From: Verrucomicrobiota bacterium
Lineage (GTDB): Bacteria > Verrucomicrobiota > Verrucomicrobiia > CAIQCK01
Assembly: GCA_026397915.1 (NCBI GenBank)
Contig: JAPLTX010000060.1
Coordinates: 46,210-110,209 of the forward strand
DNA length: 64,000 nucleotides
Direction of reading: 5' to 3'
Positions 60,865-64,000 of the stretch are shown here, piece after piece. The translations under genes and the position numbers were made by a program. The notes beneath the pieces are model-generated. The model saw nothing but the letters and a program-made list of their open reading frames with translations. It was not told the origin of the DNA and made no database searches. The first letter of the stretch is position 1, and each line of letters opens with the position of its first letter.

Positions 60865-60988
60865 TAGTCTCACCAAACTGCCGGCGGCAGCCCGGCTGCT
60901 ATTTCATCTCCTTTTCCGTTCCCGCTTGCGCCGAGCTGCCGGTGCCTTTAGCCTCATTCCATGAAGCGCAGCGTGCGCGAGTCCTTGC

Positions 60989-61480
60989 ATGAATCCGCTA
61001 CGCCAACAATTTGAACAACGTCTGGCCCAAACGGGTGGAACCGTGGCGGCGCTGGCCGATCTCGATTCGTTGCTGACGGGCAGGGTTTTTGTGTCGGCTC
61101 ATCCGGTGTGCCGGTCGTGGGCGGCGCGCGCGACGTGCCAGGACCCGCGCGAGGCGGATGTGGCGCTGACGGGATGTGACGCGATGATTGCCGAGACAGG
61201 CACGGTGGTGGTGTTTAGCGGGCCGGTGGAAAGCAGGCTTAGCACGCTGACGGCGCCGACGCATGTGGTCTTGGGCAGCGAGGCACAACTGTCGCCGGAC
61301 ATGGAAACCGTGTTCGAGCGGTTCGCCGACCGCCTCCGGCCGGGCGCTTCGCCGGCGAGTCTGATGTTCATCACGGGACCGAGCCGGACGACGGACATCG
61401 AGAAGACGCTGGTGCTAGGCGTCCACGGCCCGAAAAAGTTGGTGTTCGTGTTTATGGAGGACGGCAGCGGCGCGGGTTGA
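60989..61480 (+). CDS. lutC: L-lactate utilisation protein LutC (LUD domain), short form
   Basis: A 163-residue LUD protein, shorter than typical LutC (around 200 or more residues). It keeps the core DVALTGCDAMIAETGTVVVF and the end ITGPSRTTDIEKTLVLGVHG, which are strong LutC signatures. The shortening is at the N-terminus. It lies 124 bp after lutB, a larger gap than within lutAB. That gap holds no recognised gene. Confidence 0.9.
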   Translation: MNPLRQQFEQRLAQTGGTVAALADLDSLLTGRVFVSAHPVCRSWAARATCQDPREADVALTGCDAMIAETGTVVVFSGPVESRLSTLTAPTHVVLGSEAQLSPDMETVFERFADRLRPGASPASLMFITGPSRTTDIEKTLVLGVHGPKKLVFVFMEDGSGAG

Positions 61481-61505
61481 CCGCCACGCATTGTTTTATT
61501 GAGCC

Positions 61506-62411
61506 ATGTCCACCAACGACAATGCCAAGTCAAACAATGCGCGCGCTTTCCTGATCAGTCTGCGGCCTTGGGAATGGACGAAGAACCTCGTCGTTTTCAC
61601 GGGACTGGTTTTTGCCTATCAATTTCGTGATCCGGCGGCGATCGGCAACGCGCTGCTGGCATTCGCGGCGTTTTGCGGTTTGTCGGGGATGGCGTATGTG
61701 ATCAACGACGTTTGTGACCGGCCTCAGGACCGGCAGCATCCGCAAAAGCGACAGCGGCCGATTGCCAGCGGAGAACTCGGCAGGAAGGCGGCGGCGGCGG
61801 GATTGGCCGTCGTGGGAGCGGCGGTGGCAACGACGTGCGCATGGCTGGGCCGTGAATTTGCGGTTTGGGCGGTGGTCTATTTGTTGTTGAACGTGGCGTA
61901 TTCGAAGTGGCTGAAGCACGTCGTTTTCCTGGACGTGATTTGCGTGGCCGTGGGGTTCCTTGTGCGGGTCTTTGCGGGCTGCGCCGCAGTGGGGGTGACA
62001 GCGAGCGGCTACGCGATCAGTTGCGTGTTTTCGTTGGCGTTGCTGTTGGGCGCGGGCAAGCGTCGCGGGGAATTGCTGGCGCACGGCGAGGACTCGGCGC
62101 AACACCGGTCGGTGTTCGATCATTACACAGAACGGATGCTTGATGGGACTCTGGCTGTGGCGGTAGTTGCGACCTTGGCGAGTTACGCCATCTTTGTCAC
62201 TAGCGGCAAGCATCCGCTGGCCATGGCTTGCACGATGGCGCTGGTGGTGGCTGGGGTATGGCGTTACCTGTGCTTGCTTTACAAGCAGCGGGGGGCGGAC
62301 CAACCGGCACGGCTGGTGTGGAGCGATTGGCCGTTGCTGCTGGCATGCGCCGCTTGGGTGGTTGTGACAATGGCGATCTTGTGGGCCAGCGGGCGGACGA
62401 CACCGCCTTGA
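61506..62411 (+). CDS. UbiA-family decaprenyl-phosphate phosphoribosyltransferase-like protein
   Basis: A 301-residue membrane protein with about eight helices. The N-terminal motif LRPWEWTKNLVVFTGLVF and the Asp-rich motif NDVCDRPQDRQHPQKRQRPI match the subgroup that transfers 5-phosphoribose to polyprenyl phosphate, and not quinone or heme prenyltransferases. The second Asp motif is in the region LAHGEDSAQHRSVFDHYTERM. In mycobacteria this is the first step to decaprenyl-phospho-arabinose. Here it is near polysaccharide export genes, suggesting ribofuranosyl or arabinofuranosyl units in a surface glycan. The later enzymes of that route (DprE1/DprE2-like) are not in this window. Confidence 0.85.
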   Translation: MSTNDNAKSNNARAFLISLRPWEWTKNLVVFTGLVFAYQFRDPAAIGNALLAFAAFCGLSGMAYVINDVCDRPQDRQHPQKRQRPIASGELGRKAAAAGLAVVGAAVATTCAWLGREFAVWAVVYLLLNVAYSKWLKHVVFLDVICVAVGFLVRVFAGCAAVGVTASGYAISCVFSLALLLGAGKRRGELLAHGEDSAQHRSVFDHYTERMLDGTLAVAVVATLASYAIFVTSGKHPLAMACTMALVVAGVWRYLCLLYKQRGADQPARLVWSDWPLLLACAAWVVVTMAILWASGRTTPP

Positions 62412-62452
62412 GTCTTGAGGAATGAGGCGTCTGAAAACTGCTGAAAATACAC

Positions 62453-62481
62453 TTGCTAACGAGGCTTGGAGATTGTTAACT
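62453..62481 (+). promoter_or_regulatory. Candidate promoter of the GbsR/MarR-type regulator
   Basis: TTGCTA at 62453-62458 and TTAACT at 62476-62481 with a 17-bp spacer. The expected transcript start falls within the operator-like palindrome that follows. Confidence 0.5.
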
Positions 62482-62483
62482 AC

Positions 62484-62501
62484 GTTCAGTCCATACTGAA
62501 C
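62484..62501. promoter_or_regulatory. Operator-like palindrome before the regulator gene
   Basis: GTTCAGT (62484-62490), CCAT, ACTGAAC (62495-62501): a perfect 7-bp inverted repeat starting 3 bp after the -10 candidate and ending 3 bp before the ATG at 62505. The position over the transcription start is that of an autorepressor site. Confidence 0.6.
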
Positions 62502-62504
62502 GAT

Positions 62505-63029
62505 ATGAAAGCCCTTGCAGAGCATGTCGAATCGCCGGAATTGTCCGCAGCTTGCCTCCGGTTTATCGAATCAGGCGGGCACACTACACAGTCCTTCGGT
62601 TTGGGGCAGGTGATTGGGCAGGTCTTCGCTTTGCTTTATCTCAGCCCGAGGCCGCTGTGTCTGGACGAGATCACAGAAGAGCTTGGCGTCAGCAAAGCCA
62701 GTGTCAGCACCACCGTGCGGCAACTTGAGAACTGGTCCGCAGTGAAGCACGTTTGGGTCAAAAGCGACCGGCGGGATTTCTACGAAGCAGAGACCGATTT
62801 CAAAGCAATGCTGCGGCAGGGAGTGCTGGCGACGTTGCGCAAGAAAATGGACACGGCGGCAGTGCGACTCGAAAACGTCGAGACGACGCTGGCGGACGCT
62901 TTGAAGAATTCCCCCCAACCCGAACGCGAGGAAACCAGAGTGGTGACCGAGCGATTGCAGCGGGCGCGGCAATTTCACGCAAAGATCAACGGGCTCTTGA
63001 ACAACCCGTTGCTGGATCATTTGTTGTAG
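62505..63029 (+). CDS. GbsR/MarR-family transcriptional regulator
   Basis: A 174-residue winged-helix protein. The DNA-binding part is clear: GQVFALLYLSPRPLCLDEIT, then EELGVSKASVSTTVRQLENW as the helix-turn-helix and a wing containing VWVKSDRRDFYEAE. A long C-terminal helix pair (LRKKMDTAAVRLENVETTLA) serves dimerisation. The start at ATG 62505 is preferred because the promoter and palindrome lie just before it; a TTG at 62466 would place the palindrome inside the gene. It is likely an autorepressor and may also control the neighbouring polysaccharide export genes. Confidence 0.88.
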   Translation: MKALAEHVESPELSAACLRFIESGGHTTQSFGLGQVIGQVFALLYLSPRPLCLDEITEELGVSKASVSTTVRQLENWSAVKHVWVKSDRRDFYEAETDFKAMLRQGVLATLRKKMDTAAVRLENVETTLADALKNSPQPEREETRVVTERLQRARQFHAKINGLLNNPLLDHLL

Positions 63030-63165
63030 GCATCGAATCGGAGTGAGGCGGTCCATCGCCGGGCCGCCGTCAAAACAAGTCATGACCTTCGGATTGACGA
63101 AGGACGACGGAGCGGGAGTCCCGGAAGTTTACGGGATGCACCTGAAGGGCGGTAGCTTGTTTGGA

Positions 63166-63190
63166 GGACAGAAGTTAGAAGTCAGAAGTC
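63166..63190 (+). repeat. GACAGAAGT-type simple repeat block C3
   Basis: GGACAGAAGTTAGAAGTCAG followed by AAGTC. It is matched in inverted orientation by block C4 at 63245-63273, so the two bracket about 54 bp of non-coding sequence. Confidence 0.65.
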
Positions 63191-63244
63191 CCATTGCGAT
63201 GAAGTTGGCAAAATGCTGGGCAGCATGATCAACGATCAGAGTTT

Positions 63245-63273
63245 CTACTGACTTCTGACTTCTGATCTCTGTC
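63245..63273 (-). repeat. GACAGAAGT-type simple repeat block C4 (inverted)
   Basis: CTACTGACTTCTGACTTCTG then ATCTCTGTC, ending 4 bp before the ATG of the ABC permease gene. It is an imperfect reverse complement of C3. Confidence 0.65.
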
Positions 63274-63277
63274 ACAC

Positions 63278-64000
63278 ATGAACACAATCACCAGAATTTC
63301 CGCCGACCGGCACGAACGGTTCCGGCAGTTTCTGGCGGACCTTTGGGATTACCGCGAGCTTTTTTGGACGTTCGTGGAGCGCGACATCAAGGTCCGCTAT
63401 AAACAGACCGCCCTCGGCGTCATTTGGGTCATCCTCCAACCGCTGTTCATGGCCGGCGCGTTTGCGGGCATCTTCGGCGGCATTGCCAGAATGCCGACCG
63501 ACGGGCTGCCTTACGCCATCTTCTACCTCGGCGCGCTCGTGTCTTGGAACACCTTCGCCACCGCGCTCTCTTCCTCGGCGATGAGTATGGAGAACAACGC
63601 CCACCTCATCAGCAAAATCTACTTTCCGCGCTTGGTTGTGCCAGGCGCGGTCGTCTGCACGTCGTTCGTGGACTTTGCCATCGGCTGGACGCTGCTCAAC
63701 GCCGCCGCGCTCTGGATGGGCTACTGGCACTGGCAGTTGGTTGCCGTCACGCCGTTGTTGCTGGCCATCCAGGCCATGACCGTTCTCGGCTTCGGTCTGG
63801 CCCTTGGCGCGCTCAACGCCCAATACCGCGATGTGAAGCACGGCGTCACGTTTCTCGTGCAAGTCTGGATGTTGGCCACGCCGGTGATCTATCCCGCCTC
63901 GCGTCTGCCGGCGTGGGCGCAGGACTGGCTGTTCCTCAACCCGATGGCTGGTGTTGTCACCGGCTATCGCGCCGCGCTGCAAGGCGTGGCGTTGCCGTGG
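63278..64000 (+). CDS. Polysaccharide ABC-2 type permease (Wzm/TagG-like), cut by the right edge
   Basis: 241 codons are open from ATG 63278 to the window end. The cytoplasmic N-terminus leads into the family motif YRELFWTFVERDIKVRYKQT and ALGVIWVILQPLFMAGAFAG, and the periplasmic ends of the helices read LPYAIFYLGALVSWNTFATA and NAHLISKIYFPRLVVPGAVV. GALNAQYRDVKHG marks the conserved loop before helix 5. With an ATPase partner (Wzt/TagH, expected downstream) it would export a lipid-linked glycan. No ribosome binding site is clear because the inverted repeat C4 occupies the upstream bases. Only a few tens of residues are missing. Confidence 0.92.
   Translation, partial: MNTITRISADRHERFRQFLADLWDYRELFWTFVERDIKVRYKQTALGVIWVILQPLFMAGAFAGIFGGIARMPTDGLPYAIFYLGALVSWNTFATALSSSAMSMENNAHLISKIYFPRLVVPGAVVCTSFVDFAIGWTLLNAAALWMGYWHWQLVAVTPLLLAIQAMTVLGFGLALGALNAQYRDVKHGVTFLVQVWMLATPVIYPASRLPAWAQDWLFLNPMAGVVTGYRAALQGVALPW

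Noticed and set aside
63043..63228. Small open frame of 61 codons between the regulator and the permease
   Set aside because: No family similarity, partly built from the GACAGAAGT repeat, and no ribosome binding site.

Overview
The window is GC-rich, gene-dense chromosomal DNA from a Gram-negative bacterium. The content fits Verrucomicrobiota, probably a Pedosphaera/Limisphaerales-like lineage: secreted glycoside hydrolases next to Tat-exported Gfo/Idh/MocA and DUF1080 proteins, tandem exosortase-associated small proteins, S23-type four-helix-bundle genes and many short palindromic repeats. The assignment is inferred from gene content only; there is no rRNA or other phylogenetic marker that I could compare.

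Layout. 1-7.1 kb holds glycan-degradation genes: a GH36 alpha-galactosidase cut by the left edge, a Gfo/Idh/MocA oxidoreductase, a DUF1080 hydrolase and a GH29 fucosidase. An unusual cyclic-nucleotide-binding/aldehyde-dehydrogenase fusion sits among them. 7.3-10.8 kb holds two near-identical secreted small proteins, a membrane-anchored alpha/alpha-toroid protein and a LolA-like protein. 11-21.6 kb is an RND efflux operon with one adaptor, two inner-membrane pumps and one outer-membrane channel, followed by DUF4410 and DUF3313 lipoproteins. 21.7-26.1 kb holds a Memo-AMMECR1 fusion, a metallophosphoesterase, an IscS-like desulfurase and tRNA-Arg(CCG). 26.1-42.2 kb is a block of multi-PAS histidine kinases and response regulators, none with a DNA-binding output, and is littered with palindromic and simple repeats and two S23-type genes, one broken. 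42.3-50.6 kb is housekeeping: glnD, pdxJ, a TPR protein, acpS, nnr, then a small SelW-like gene with an in-frame UGA and a SECIS-like hairpin, and a Tat-exported superoxide dismutase. 50.6-64 kb is envelope and polysaccharide biology: an MsbA-like ABC exporter, a GT2 glycosyltransferase, a BY-kinase, an OPX lipoprotein, an O-antigen-ligase-like protein, lutABC, a UbiA-family phosphoribosyltransferase, a GbsR/MarR regulator with its operator, and a polysaccharide ABC permease cut by the right edge.

The most notable finding is the UGA-containing gene at 49556-49795. It reads through as a CxxU redox protein of the SelW/Rdx family, and a hairpin with a GGUCU loop starts 15 nt after the UGA. Ordinary gene calling would miss it. 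Next in interest are the family of paired-hairpin repeats with TGTAG/CTACA ends, which supply stop codons and break a gene, the S23 genes embedded in inverted simple repeats, the cNMP-ALDH fusion, and the heme-sensing multi-PAS phosphorelay cluster.
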